In this document: positions 17,609 to 26,153 of the stretch, piece after piece
Position numbering within the stretch: the first letter of the stretch is position 1
How the letters are laid out: each line of letters opens with the position of its first letter
The notes under the pieces: generated by a model
Seen by the model: only the letters and a program-made list of their open reading frames with translations
Told to the model about the DNA's origin: nothing
Databases searched by the model: none
Position numbers and translations under genes: made by a program
Source: Alcanivorax sediminis
Lineage (GTDB): Bacteria > Pseudomonadota > Gammaproteobacteria > Pseudomonadales > Alcanivoracaceae
Length of the DNA stretch: 64,000 nucleotides
Direction of reading: 5' to 3'
Assembly (NCBI RefSeq): GCF_009601165.1
Contig: NZ_WIRE01000001.1
Coordinates: 744,001-808,000, forward strand

Positions 17609-18793
17609 TCAAGGTGCAGGCACCCATGGCAGGCAGGAGTTTTGCTCAGCCTGGTTCTGCTCTGTCGGGAAACAGATCTGTCGTTCTTTTTCGTTGATCT
17701 GAATGGCTGAGGACTCAGGCCAGGGGTTGGGGTGCGCTTCGTCCGGGTGGCGCAGCCACCCCAGCAGCTGGAGCTTTGCATCCAGGTGCGCCATCCGTAG
17801 CAGGTAGTGTTTAATGTCGGGCGTTGCCATTTCAAGCAGGTAATTACCGAATGGATTACGCAGAGTTTGACCGAGTGTGGGTTCCTGCATGACATAATGG
17901 TCTTCAACGATAACGCTGGCAGGGTTTTCGGAAAGGTCGGCGAAATGAAGCGTGTAAGCCAGATCACGATTGATCATGATGTTGGTTCTCATGCCCATGT
18001 TTAAGGCCAGGCGCTCCCATACACTGCTTCCTGAGGAATCCTGGTTGTACTCTTCATTAATCAGGAAAAAAGCGCGGAGACGAAACTCATTCCGCAGCGC
18101 AGTCGCGAGACTTTTTTCTTCGTGAGAAAGGCGATAGTCGGAAAGTGAAATATCCATCCCTTCCTGTACCAGCAATGCGGCAAGCTGAAACTTCTCGCTC
18201 AGTATTCGTGCAGTGACCAATTTGCCAATGAGGTTGTGATCCTGAGTCAGAAATTCGCGAAGCTGGCTGATCTCGGTTTCAAGGGCGCTGGTTGGATCGG
18301 ATTGTGATAAAAGCTGTAATGAATGAAGACGTGCAGCTTTGACTAATAATGAGTAATGGGGAAATTCGGCGGTCAGGGAAAGAGGTGTGTTGTCGACATA
18401 GTTTCCCGCTGAAAGCAGTTGAAGATAGCGGTCGATCAGAACTTTTTTCTCAACCAGAAGTGACTTTGATTCCTCGATGTGAAGGCGTTGGTTCTGAAGA
18501 CATTCATACGTGCTGTAATCGCACAGGAGAGGATCATCGTTGAAGCCACCAAAGTGATTGGGTGTCGCTGTTGTCGGTTCAGTGAGGCGTTGATGATAGA
18601 GACGCTTTCCTTCTTCCTGCGCGGACAATCCAGGTGCACTGCCAAGCCCTAACAGAATATTGTAGGGCTGGTTTTCAACCTGTGGTTCATCGATCCACTT
18701 TTGGGCCACCGGGTTCAGAGGCTCATCGCTGATCCACCAGCCGGTAAAGAAAATCACTCCTGTAAACAAGACAAGGATGATCGCGTTTTTCAT
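17609..18793 (-). CDS. uncharacterised membrane-anchored protein
   Basis: 394 residues with one N-terminal hydrophobic segment (about 4-22, ending GWW) and a long polar remainder, so probably anchored with the bulk in the periplasm. The remainder is helix-rich with no motif I recognise. A short CDYSTYEC and a late ERQICF could form disulfides. Base composition is somewhat more AT-rich than its neighbours, and it sits between the conserved genes yaeQ and trxC, which suggests a lineage-specific insertion. No function is proposed. Confidence 0.6.
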   Translation of the reverse strand: MKNAIILVLFTGVIFFTGWWISDEPLNPVAQKWIDEPQVENQPYNILLGLGSAPGLSAQEEGKRLYHQRLTEPTTATPNHFGGFNDDPLLCDYSTYECLQNQRLHIEESKSLLVEKKVLIDRYLQLLSAGNYVDNTPLSLTAEFPHYSLLVKAARLHSLQLLSQSDPTSALETEISQLREFLTQDHNLIGKLVTARILSEKFQLAALLVQEGMDISLSDYRLSHEEKSLATALRNEFRLRAFFLINEEYNQDSSGSSVWERLALNMGMRTNIMINRDLAYTLHFADLSENPASVIVEDHYVMQEPTLGQTLRNPFGNYLLEMATPDIKHYLLRMAHLDAKLQLLGWLRHPDEAHPNPWPESSAIQINEKERQICFPTEQNQAEQNSCLPWVPAP

Positions 18794-18822
18794 GTTTCCC
18801 CCTGAAACTTGAAGGCGCCCCT

Positions 18823-19371
18823 TTACTTTCCTGCTGGATACCAGCGGGACAGCCCCATTTCAATATTGTTGTCTGTTGTTCCAAACCAGACCTGCCCATC
18901 CTGAATCATCGCCTGCAGCTGCATGGTCCGGTTCACGCACTCCTCCAGCGCCACTTCGCTCTCGTGATCAATATAGATGACGGACAGATTGTCAAAACGC
19001 TGCACCTTGTTCTTCATTCCATCCCACCACACCTGCGGTGCCCGGGCGCCGTAGCAATAGATCGTGACACGCTCTGCCATGCCACAGGCCTTGCGCAGTC
19101 GCTTTTCATCTGGCATTCCCAGCTCTATCCAGTGTGCCACCGTACCGTTGGGGTTGTGCTGCCACAGATCAGGCTCTTCGGGATTGGAGATGCCCTTGCA
19201 GAAGGCAAGGTCCTCATGGGCGTTCAGGGCAAAGGCCAGCAGCCGCAGCATCATGCGCGCTTCTGTTTCGGAAGGGTGCAGCGCCACTGTCAGATTGTGC
19301 GTGGCGTAATAGTCCCGATCCATATCAGAAATGGTCAGTTCGGCTTTGAAAATAGTGGCGGTGAGGGCCAT
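18823..19371 (-). CDS. yaeQ: YaeQ family protein
   Basis: 182 residues, the usual YaeQ length, starting MALTATIFKAEL as in the family, with DRDYYATHNLTVALHPSETE and a C-terminal MGLSRWYPAGK-type end. YaeQ proteins adopt a PD-(D/E)XK nuclease-like fold; a role in transcription elongation (RfaH suppression) was proposed but remains unproven. A 29-base gap separates it from the downstream unknown gene. Upstream lies the tandem-repeat element. Confidence 0.9.
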   Translation of the reverse strand: MALTATIFKAELTISDMDRDYYATHNLTVALHPSETEARMMLRLLAFALNAHEDLAFCKGISNPEEPDLWQHNPNGTVAHWIELGMPDEKRLRKACGMAERVTIYCYGARAPQVWWDGMKNKVQRFDNLSVIYIDHESEVALEECVNRTMQLQAMIQDGQVWFGTTDNNIEMGLSRWYPAGK

Positions 19372-19387
19372 GGATAGATTCCGCTTG

Positions 19388-19592
19388 AGGCCTGACGCTG
19401 GACGCCAGACGTTAGCGCCTTGCGGCGCAGAAAACTGTTGTGCTCAAGGTGGCACAGAATACGCTTTTTGGCGTCAGGCGTCAGGCGTCAGGCGTCAGGC
19501 GTCAGGCGTCAGGCGTCAGGCGTCAGGCGTCAGGCGTCAGGCGTCAGGCGTCAGGCGTCAGGCGTCAGGCGTCAGGCGTCAGGCGTCAGGCG
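19388..19592. repeat. 7-bp tandem repeat (GCGTCAG, 17 copies) forming one arm of a palindromic element
   Basis: 19471-19592 is 17 perfect copies of GCGTCAG plus a partial copy. The left side, 19388-19412, carries the complementary words CCTGACGCTGGACGCC. The whole therefore looks like an intergenic inverted repeat whose right arm has expanded. It ends 2 bases before the UPF0016 stop codon and lies between two genes on the minus strand. A related unexpanded element (GACGCTGGATGCCTGACGCC) lies at 3551-3570 after uvrD. Confidence 0.95.
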
Positions 19593-19594
19593 CA

Positions 19595-20146
19595 CTACAC
19601 CAATGCCCAGATGCCAAAGCCCACAAACAGCAGCGCGCTGATGCGGTGGGCCCAGGTCTCCAGTTTTTCGCTGGCGAACTGGTGGCCCAGCCAGATGACG
19701 GGGAGGTTGGCGGCAATCATCCCCAGGGTGGAGCCGGTGAGGACTGGCCAGAACTGATCCTTGAACTGGACGGCCAGGGCAATGGTGGCCAGCTGGGTCT
19801 TGTCGCCGATCTCGGCGATGAAGAACAGCACCAGGGCGGTGAGGAAGGGCCCGTATTTCGGCTCGTTGCTGATCTCCTCATCCTCATCGGGAATCAGCAT
19901 CCACAGGCCCAGGGCAATAAAGCTGATACCCAGAATCCAGCGCATCCACTCCATGGGCACGGCATCCGCCAGCCAGTCACCGAACCACACCGAGACGCCA
20001 TGATTGAGCAGGGTGGCTACCACCACGCCAGCGAGGATGGGCCAGGGTTTACGGAACTTGAGGATCAGCGCGAGGGACAGTAGTTGGGTCTTGTCGCCAA
20101 TTTCGCCGAGGGCAACCAGCAACAGTGAGCTGAGGGTGGCTTCCAT
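19595..20146 (-). CDS. UPF0016/GDT1 family manganese exporter
   Basis: 183 residues, six predicted membrane helices in two repeats, each with the cation motif EIGDKTQ (15-21 and 112-118). This is the TMEM165/Gdt1 family; bacterial members such as MneA export Mn2+. ATG 20146 is chosen because TCTGGAAAAC precedes it and the first repeat then starts immediately. A yybP-ykoY-type riboswitch lies upstream, which independently supports manganese as substrate and manganese-induced expression. The stop codon nearly touches the 7-bp tandem repeat. Confidence 0.9.
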   Translation of the reverse strand: MEATLSSLLLVALGEIGDKTQLLSLALILKFRKPWPILAGVVVATLLNHGVSVWFGDWLADAVPMEWMRWILGISFIALGLWMLIPDEDEEISNEPKYGPFLTALVLFFIAEIGDKTQLATIALAVQFKDQFWPVLTGSTLGMIAANLPVIWLGHQFASEKLETWAHRISALLFVGFGIWALV

Positions 20147-20160
20147 GGATGTTTTCCAGA

Positions 20161-20208
20161 GGGGCGGGATTACTTCGACACAGAGACACAACCTGCCAAT
20201 CCCGCCCC
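20161..20208 (-). promoter_or_regulatory. expression-platform hairpin upstream of the UPF0016 gene
   Basis: GGGGCGGGATT (20161-20171) pairs perfectly over 11 bp with AATCCCGCCCC (20198-20208). On the transcript it lies between the riboswitch aptamer and the ribosome-binding site and has no U-run. It may act on translation or by Rho rather than as an intrinsic terminator. The functional role is inferred from position. Confidence 0.6.
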
Positions 20209-20225
20209 AGCGGAATGCAAGTCAT

Positions 20226-20360
20226 GTCTCAGGTCTCGTCAATCCGGCAACCCGTAGAGGGTAGTGCGGATGTGGACGCCATGCGCATGAGGCGCAACTA
20301 TGTTGACGGCCACCTTGAGGCTTATCAGGAAAGCGGGTCGAGCGACTACTCCCCCAAGAC
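20226..20360 (-). promoter_or_regulatory. yybP-ykoY manganese riboswitch
   Basis: On the minus-strand RNA the conserved pieces of this class appear in order: GGGGGAGUAG (about 20357-20348), CCGUCAACAUAGU (about 20310-20297) and GCCGGAUUGACGAGACC (about 20249-20233). A 7-bp P1 helix forms between GUCUUGG (20360-20354) and CUGAGAC (20232-20226). The class binds Mn2+ and commonly precedes mntP and UPF0016 exporter genes, as here. Confidence 0.85.
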
Positions 20361-20459
20361 GGGTGAAACCATAGCGGAAATCTGCCGTTCAGGCCAGTAC
20401 AATGGGGGATAGCATTGCTATATGCCACAGACATGGCTCTGGGGCGAGATGCTCATGTG

Positions 20460-20555
20460 GGCAGCGAGTAACGAGTTTCGAGTGACGAAAACCTTCAGGT
20501 GGTGCCACTCTCTGCTTTTGCCTTTCGAAACTCGCTTCTCGCCACTCGAAACGGA
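20460..20555. repeat. intergenic palindromic element, GAGTTTC-word family, copy 4
   Basis: The left arm GCAGCGAGTAACGAGTTTCG pairs with the right arm TTCGAAACTCGCTTCTCG around an inner AGGTGGTGCCACT hairpin. It lies between the riboswitch leader and slyX, the only copy found upstream of both flanking genes. Confidence 0.8.
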
Positions 20556-20603
20556 CTCATCAGCGCCCCGGACGTTGCTGAAGTCATTAAACAAGAGGTT
20601 TCC

Positions 20604-20810
20604 ATGAGCGAAGACCGTCTGATTGATATCGAAACCAAGCTGGCTTACCAGGAAGACCTGATCGAACATCTCAACAAGGTGGTGAGTGATCAGCAGCAAA
20701 AGCTGGATGAGTTGGAAAAAGCGTGCCGGAAAATGGTCGAAAGGTTGGTCTATCTGTCTGATGCTTTCGAGTCAGCGCAGATCGAAGATGCGCCACCGCC
20801 GCATTATTGA
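20604..20810 (+). CDS. slyX: SlyX family protein
   Basis: 68 residues, the usual SlyX size: a single coiled coil (about 8-50) with QEDLIEHLNKVVSDQQQKLD, and the family C-terminal ending PPPHY. ATG 20604 is chosen for AGAGG 6 nt upstream and the correct family length. Its function is unknown; the name comes from the slyX/slyD region of E. coli. It stands alone between the repeat element and a convergent terminator. Confidence 0.88.
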   Translation: MSEDRLIDIETKLAYQEDLIEHLNKVVSDQQQKLDELEKACRKMVERLVYLSDAFESAQIEDAPPPHY

Positions 20811-20846
20811 GCCAGCAAACGCTATTTGCGGGGCTGAAGCGCGCCC

Positions 20847-20880
20847 AAAAAAAAGCCCCACTATGCGCAACATAGGGGGC
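20847..20880 (-). terminator. intrinsic terminator of the 20899-27601 operon
   Basis: Read on the minus strand, GCCCCCTATG pairs with CATAGTGGGGC around GCGCA-type loop bases, and a run of eight T follows. It lies 19 bases after the esterase stop codon and defines the 3' end of the exported-protein operon. Confidence 0.85.
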
Positions 20881-20898
20881 AATCGGGAAAGGACGCGG

Positions 20899-21975
20899 TT
20901 ACCGTGTTGCGGTGGCAGGTAGTGGGGGGCTGGACGCGATGCTGTCTTCCGACTCTGCGATCCGGGCATTCATCCAATTGACGATATCCCCCCAGATTTC
21001 TTCTCGCCGCCGGTCATGCAGGCTGGCGTGGGTGATTTTTTCGTAGAGCAACAGCGTCTTGTCCTCGCTGGCCAGGTGCTCAAGAGTGAATTCGCTGGAT
21101 TTGACCGGTACCAGTACATCCCGGGTGCCCTGTTGAATCAGAACAGGAGCTGTGACCTGGTCAAGGCGGTCCTGGATCCGGGATGCTGCATTCTGCAGAC
21201 CGGTAAAGTAGCTGAACGGAAGGGCCTTGTGGGTAGCATGGGGGTCTTCCAGAAAACGTTGTTTATTTTCGTCTTCCTTAAGCAGTAGCCCGATCCCGAT
21301 ATGCTCGAACAGACCACCGTGATACAGCGCGGGCATGTTGGGGAAGAGCTTGCCTGGCTGTGCCAGTGTCCAGAGTCCCATGCTGGACAGCCAGTTCGGG
21401 GAGCTGACTGGACCAAAGCTCAACCCGGGTCTTACTGCTGGCGCATTAAGAATCAGGCCGTCTACTTCCACCGTCTCTTCAATCTGGGAGAGCAGGGCAA
21501 TGGCGCCCCCCATGGACTCTCCCTGAAGGTAGACGGGAAGGTCAGGATAGCGGGCCTTGACCTCAACGTAGGCGCTGTCCAGATCGAGCAGGTATTCATC
21601 GTAACTGCCGATCACACCATTACGCCCAAAGCCTTGCGACTGTCCCCAACCTCTCAGGTCGAGACCGAATACCGCAATGCCGTTTTCGGAAAAAAAATTG
21701 GCCATGGGGGAATAGAACCCGGAGTGCGCCATGGTGCCGTGTAGCAACAGCACCACCGCCCGGGGTTCCAACTGGCCCTCGGGAAGCCACCATTGGCCAA
21801 AAAGAGATAACTGATCCGGGCTTTCCAGAATGATGGAAGAGGCGCCTTCTGCCGCCACGTACTGCTCGGGCAGAGCATTTCGCTCGGGATTGAGCGCAAA
21901 CATGGCGCAGCCTTGCAGCGCCAGGAAGCACAGCAGGACCAGTAAGCAACGCAGTGGGTGAAAAACCATTTTCAT
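20899..21975 (-). CDS. alpha/beta-hydrolase lipoprotein (monoacylglycerol lipase/lysophospholipase-like)
   Basis: 358 residues. Signal peptide with lipobox ALQGC (Cys23). The oxyanion region is LLLHGTMAHS, the nucleophile elbow GESMGG (Ser154), the candidate acid Asp in QQGTRDVLVP and the base His in THASLHD, giving a complete catalytic triad of the Hydrolase_4 (PldB-like) family. It should be membrane-anchored in the periplasm or outer membrane and act on mono- or lysoacyl lipids or esters. It follows the four exported-protein genes by 27 bases on the same strand and is the last gene before the terminator, so it belongs to that operon. Confidence 0.85.
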   Translation of the reverse strand: MKMVFHPLRCLLVLLCFLALQGCAMFALNPERNALPEQYVAAEGASSIILESPDQLSLFGQWWLPEGQLEPRAVVLLLHGTMAHSGFYSPMANFFSENGIAVFGLDLRGWGQSQGFGRNGVIGSYDEYLLDLDSAYVEVKARYPDLPVYLQGESMGGAIALLSQIEETVEVDGLILNAPAVRPGLSFGPVSSPNWLSSMGLWTLAQPGKLFPNMPALYHGGLFEHIGIGLLLKEDENKQRFLEDPHATHKALPFSYFTGLQNAASRIQDRLDQVTAPVLIQQGTRDVLVPVKSSEFTLEHLASEDKTLLLYEKITHASLHDRRREEIWGDIVNWMNARIAESEDSIASSPPLPATATR

Positions 21976-22002
21976 TATTGTTATCCGTGATGAATCGGTT
22001 GA

Positions 22003-24144
22003 TCAGGGAATTTTCAGAATGACATCGCTGTGCCAGGTGCCGGCAGGAATGGCCATGCGACCGAAGTCTTCAGAACCAAAACCGATAGTGCCGATCAAGG
22101 GTGCACCCGGTGCACCACCAAAATGCGCCGAGGTACCAAAATCCAGGTCATTGCTGATGGCCAGCTGAGGCAAACCATCAGCGGTGTGCTGCCCGGAAAT
22201 CATGGACAGGCTGCCATCACGCCAGGCCACCCGGCCGGACACATCCTTGACGTAAAATTGCGACTGCGGACTGGAAATTTCTCCTACGGTGATGTGACTG
22301 TTATCCAGATCCAGCAATCCGTTGAAGCCAATGGGCGCAGCCCCGGTAGCGCCATCCACCGGTAGCGGGTTAAGCACAAACAGGAACTGGCTGGTGTTCA
22401 GGTTCACATCAATCAGCGATACCTTGGTGAGCGCGTCATAACTCAGGTCGTTCATGTAGCCGCCACCAAAGAGGGCTCGAAAACGGTACTGGGCCCTGTT
22501 GTCGGTTTGCAGCCAAAGGCCGCCGGGCAGATTCGGGTAGCGGCTGTCGCCATCGGTGACGCGAAGAAACAAATCACGCGCCTGATAGATAATGTCGCCA
22601 TTGATGAAGCCGACACCGGTATTGGCGGTGGTATCCACCATCATGAAATGGGTGTTGGTCTGCCAGCCATTGCCGGAAGTGGCTCGTACGGCGGCACTGC
22701 TACTGTTGGCGCGACGCCAGGCATCCGGCGACTGGGCGATCAGGTTAATGTCGGCGCGAATACCGGTATCGGTGGTGGCGACGGCGGTACCATCAGCACG
22801 GCCATACGGGTAGAGGAAGATATCGGCATCCAGCTTGCCGAAAGTGAAGGCGGCGCCCCAGTTCACCGGTGTGACGGTGCCACCGGCCAGCGGATCCTCC
22901 ACTTCAATCAAGGTGTTGTAGGCAAGCAGACGCCCATCGCGCATCAGGATGCCGAAAGCCGCTTCGTTTGCCCCCGGGAGATCATTGCCATACCACTCGC
23001 CGCCGGCGGCGGTGCAGGCGGTTTGATCCACGACGCCGGAGGTGGCACTCCCTGCACAGAGCCCTGCTGGGCCAACTCCTCCCTGGAACACATCAAAGAT
23101 AATCGGCAGTTTGAACATCGGGCCGGGTGCCGCGCCCAGTCTTTGCCAGTTGCTAAAGCGCGCGATGGTGCCGTTACCGCCGGCTTCTCCCAATGAGAGA
23201 GAAAAGTCGCTATCGAAATCCCATTCGGTATAGAGGCTGATACCCTGCGAGCGTTGCCCCGTCTGGCTGCCATCAAAGTCCTGGTAAGTGTCGGCCCCGT
23301 TAAGGTAGCTGCCGTAACCGAAGCCGCCGGGTTGCAGTCGCCATACCGGATTGACCAGGCCGCCCTGCCAGCCAAAACGAAGCAGATTGTTTCGTCCGGT
23401 TTGGTCAAAGTCTGTGGGGTTTGCCTTGAACGCGAGATCAAAGCCAATGTCCACATCGGCAAAGGGAGCGCTAACCAGTAACCCTTGTGAGTCGATGCCA
23501 ACACGTCCTGTGGAGATGGCTTGGCCGGCCGCGGCGCCATTGGTGAAGCGAGCGGCCATCATCAGGTTGGCAAGGCTGAGTTCAGCACTGCCCGCGTTAC
23601 CTTGCCGATAAATCAGGTCGCCATTGGTAGTCAGGTCCAGTGTGGCGAAATCGCCACCGGTATTGAAAATGCCCCCACGATTGATCAGCGAAATCTGGCC
23701 TGAGGATATCAGTGCCAGAGCGCCAAGCGATCTTGTTGACGCATTCTCCGCTGCGGTATTGAACGTCAGTCCGCCGATCTCGAATTTCTGCGGTGTCCAG
23801 TTACCGGAAATGGCGAGATAAGGATTGTCGCTGCCATCGCTGCCCACATCCAGATCCCATTGCTGGTTAAGAGCACCGCCAACGCCTTGCAGAGAGACAT
23901 TCTGCAGCTGGGTGCAGGCATGTTGATTGGCAATGCCGCCGCTGCAGGAACCATTGTTGAGGCCATTGTCATCAGTGATCCACTGGATGGTGTCTGCACT
24001 GATCCCGGTATCGCTGGTTAAGCCAACGGACACTCCGTCGGCACCGGTCACCGTGGAAAGCGCGGCATCGGTCATGGCCTGTAATGCTTGTGAGCTGGCG
24101 GGCAGGAAGCCGATGAGCAGCCAGGGCGCGAGATGTTGTTTCAT
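22003..24144 (-). CDS. large exported protein D of a four-protein secreted operon
   Basis: 713 residues from ATG 24144, chosen over upstream in-frame codons because GAGGG precedes it and a signal peptide (1-20, ending SSQA) then leads. Directly after cleavage comes LQAMTDAALSTVTGADGVSV, a variant of the motif shared by all four proteins of this operon. The rest is Gly/Asn/Asp-rich and beta-predicted, with one Cys pair region (AACTAAGG context) and no catalytic motif. An outer-membrane or surface location is inferred. The family may be the DUF6160-like group, which I could not verify. Confidence 0.7.
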   Translation of the reverse strand: MKQHLAPWLLIGFLPASSQALQAMTDAALSTVTGADGVSVGLTSDTGISADTIQWITDDNGLNNGSCSGGIANQHACTQLQNVSLQGVGGALNQQWDLDVGSDGSDNPYLAISGNWTPQKFEIGGLTFNTAAENASTRSLGALALISSGQISLINRGGIFNTGGDFATLDLTTNGDLIYRQGNAGSAELSLANLMMAARFTNGAAAGQAISTGRVGIDSQGLLVSAPFADVDIGFDLAFKANPTDFDQTGRNNLLRFGWQGGLVNPVWRLQPGGFGYGSYLNGADTYQDFDGSQTGQRSQGISLYTEWDFDSDFSLSLGEAGGNGTIARFSNWQRLGAAPGPMFKLPIIFDVFQGGVGPAGLCAGSATSGVVDQTACTAAGGEWYGNDLPGANEAAFGILMRDGRLLAYNTLIEVEDPLAGGTVTPVNWGAAFTFGKLDADIFLYPYGRADGTAVATTDTGIRADINLIAQSPDAWRRANSSSAAVRATSGNGWQTNTHFMMVDTTANTGVGFINGDIIYQARDLFLRVTDGDSRYPNLPGGLWLQTDNRAQYRFRALFGGGYMNDLSYDALTKVSLIDVNLNTSQFLFVLNPLPVDGATGAAPIGFNGLLDLDNSHITVGEISSPQSQFYVKDVSGRVAWRDGSLSMISGQHTADGLPQLAISNDLDFGTSAHFGGAPGAPLIGTIGFGSEDFGRMAIPAGTWHSDVILKIP

Positions 24145-24154
24145 GACCATGCCC

Positions 24155-25537
24155 TCAGCAGAAAACCGCACTGCCGTAGCAGTTGGAGACTCGAGGCAGG
24201 TCAATCTTGGGATTATCAATCAACAGTCGCCCTTCAGGGCCAAGCAGGCTGATAACGGTGCCAAGATCAACACGCCCCACATTGATCCGGTCTGGCGGAT
24301 TAATGTTGAGGATTTTTGCTCCCGGCGCATTCAGCCACCAACCGGTGTTGGCTGTGGGGGCATAACCGCTGGAGCAGCGTCCGTTGGTGGGCACTTGTCC
24401 GTAGGTTGGGTTACAGGCGTCGAAAGCAATATTGTTGGGGGGAGGTGCCTTGCTGTAGTTCGGCCAGGACACTTTCTCCCGTTGCACAGAAAGGAAGAAA
24501 TTTTCCGTGTTCGGGGTCAGCAGGTAGTGCACCTGGCGCATGTCGATTTTCAGCTGACCATAACCTTCGTTGACGATGGCGCTGGCCAGGGGGTTAACGA
24601 TGCCCCAGCAGACGGCGTCCCACCAGGCACAGTTGAGATCGATATCATCGACGGTCAGTTTTGCCGCCGCCACATGCAGGGTTTGCAAGCGCGTGCCGCC
24701 GGCATCCACAAAGAACGGCAGGGAGTTTGGACCACAGCCATATTGGGCCGGATTCATCCGGCCAAAGCAGGTGTCCAGATCAGCATCATAGAGCCCGGCC
24801 ATATTGGCTCTTGCCCGAATGGCGGCCGACAGTTCCAGTGACAAAAAGCCAGATACACTGTTGATGCCGGAGTGGCAGTTCACCACCCCTTGGCCCGTGG
24901 TGGCAGAAGGGTTACAGGTGCCACCATGCTCCTGATTGATCAGGCTGCTTTCCAGTCCCGGACCCACAAATCCTTCGGAGGGTTTGCTGGCACCGGTGTA
25001 GTCACGACCAATGCCCAGGGCGCCGTTAATCCGCTGGCCGCCGACCTTGAGGCCGACCACTTCGCGCAGCGTGGAGGTGCCATCATTCTTGACGGCGAGT
25101 TCCACGTAGGGGCGGATTAATTCAAACATGCTCTCCGGGCCATTCAGGGCAGGAAAGTCACCGTCATTGTTCACGCCCATGAAGCTCAGATAATCGATAT
25201 CGATATCGCAGGCGGCAGAACTGGAGAGCAAATCATTGACGCCGCCACAGCCCAGCTGGAACTTGGCCATGTTGGCGTTAAGGTTGAGTTTGACGTCCAG
25301 TCCCATGCGATAAAAATCGAAATTGGCCGAACCGTCTCCGGGGGCGTTGGCCAGCGAGTTGGGTGAGATATGGTCGGACAGGAACAGGCTCCCATCCTGT
25401 GCGATGACATCCGAGAGCGCGGTATCCGCCATGGGCTCCAGGCGTGCCAGGCTCGCAGTACTGTAAGTCATCAGCGCAGTCGCGAGCAGCATCAGGCTTC
25501 GTCCGGAACGGGGACTTTTTCTAGAAACCGAAAACAT
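24155..25537 (-). CDS. exported protein C of the secreted operon
   Basis: 460 residues from ATG 25537, preceded by GGTGAGG; a TTG at 25552 is an alternative. The signal peptide is basic then hydrophobic (about 1-31, ending SLA). It is followed by RLEPMADTALSDVIAQDGSL, a degenerate form of the shared post-signal motif. The mature protein is Asn/Gly-rich with many Cys (for example CDIDIDY, CNPTYGQ) and ends in a Cys-terminal segment CYGSAVFC, paralleling the C-terminal CRPGVC of protein A. It overlaps gene B by 17 bases. Function unknown. Confidence 0.68.
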   Translation of the reverse strand: MFSVSRKSPRSGRSLMLLATALMTYSTASLARLEPMADTALSDVIAQDGSLFLSDHISPNSLANAPGDGSANFDFYRMGLDVKLNLNANMAKFQLGCGGVNDLLSSSAACDIDIDYLSFMGVNNDGDFPALNGPESMFELIRPYVELAVKNDGTSTLREVVGLKVGGQRINGALGIGRDYTGASKPSEGFVGPGLESSLINQEHGGTCNPSATTGQGVVNCHSGINSVSGFLSLELSAAIRARANMAGLYDADLDTCFGRMNPAQYGCGPNSLPFFVDAGGTRLQTLHVAAAKLTVDDIDLNCAWWDAVCWGIVNPLASAIVNEGYGQLKIDMRQVHYLLTPNTENFFLSVQREKVSWPNYSKAPPPNNIAFDACNPTYGQVPTNGRCSSGYAPTANTGWWLNAPGAKILNINPPDRINVGRVDLGTVISLLGPEGRLLIDNPKIDLPRVSNCYGSAVFC

Positions 25538-26153
25538 AAGCCTCACCTTCAAATCGCATGTTGGCAGGCGCGTTCAACGCCTGGCTATCGGTGGCGCGGA
25601 AGCCAAGCACGCTGCCTGTGGCGGCGTCCTGCATATAGCCGGGGATGTTGTTGACGGTGTCGTCATACTCGAGGGCAACGCGGCCGACATTGGTAAACAG
25701 GTTCAGGTCGTTGTAGACGCCGGTTTCCTTGTGAAATGGATAGTAAGTTCTCAGAGAAAGCAGGCCGGCGGGATTGCAGCCCGTGATCAGGCAGTTGCCT
25801 TCCACGGACTGAAAGCGGCTGGCGTCGAAGTGGCTCGTGTTACTCCCGGGCAGCGTGGCGTTATCGATGCGCAGATCATTGATCTGAAGTTCGCCGTAAT
25901 AATCTTTCAGCATCAGCCAGATGCCATCACGGGCAGAGAACTCAAATCCCATACGGCAGGGGTTCAGGCCACCCGTCGTGCAGCCGATGGGGTTGCCGCT
26001 GGCATCCATGTTATTGCGTAGCATCAAGGTAAGTTGCACGCCCTGTCCGGCCTGGCCGGCGATGTGTGCCATTTCGTCATCGTTGAGCGGCGTCAGGCTG
26101 TCGGCCTGGGCGATCAGTGGGCCCAGCAACAGGGCAAGGAGTAACCCCTTCAT
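25521..26153 (-). CDS. exported protein B of the secreted operon
   Basis: 210 residues. ATG 26153 overlaps the stop of gene A (TGATG), so the two are translationally coupled. The signal peptide 1-17 ends AQA. The mature N-terminus SLTPLNDDEMAHIAGQAGQG is the clearest copy of the shared motif, with GQAG. A beta-rich remainder contains two Cys-containing loops (IGCTTGGLNPC; GNCLITGC). No enzymatic motif is visible. It is the smallest member of the set and may be a periplasmic or surface partner of A, C and D. Confidence 0.68.
   Translation of the reverse strand: MKGLLLALLLGPLIAQADSLTPLNDDEMAHIAGQAGQGVQLTLMLRNNMDASGNPIGCTTGGLNPCRMGFEFSARDGIWLMLKDYYGELQINDLRIDNATLPGSNTSHFDASRFQSVEGNCLITGCNPAGLLSLRTYYPFHKETGVYNDLNLFTNVGRVALEYDDTVNNIPGYMQDAATGSVLGFRATDSQALNAPANMRFEGEAYVFGF

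Noticed and set aside
19471..19592. Possible CRISPR array
   Set aside because: The unit is 7 bp with no spacers, and there are no cas genes. It is a simple tandem repeat.
19331..20083. Open frame encoding RRQASGV repeats
   Set aside because: It is simply translation of the 7-bp tandem repeat, running antisense into the UPF0016 gene.
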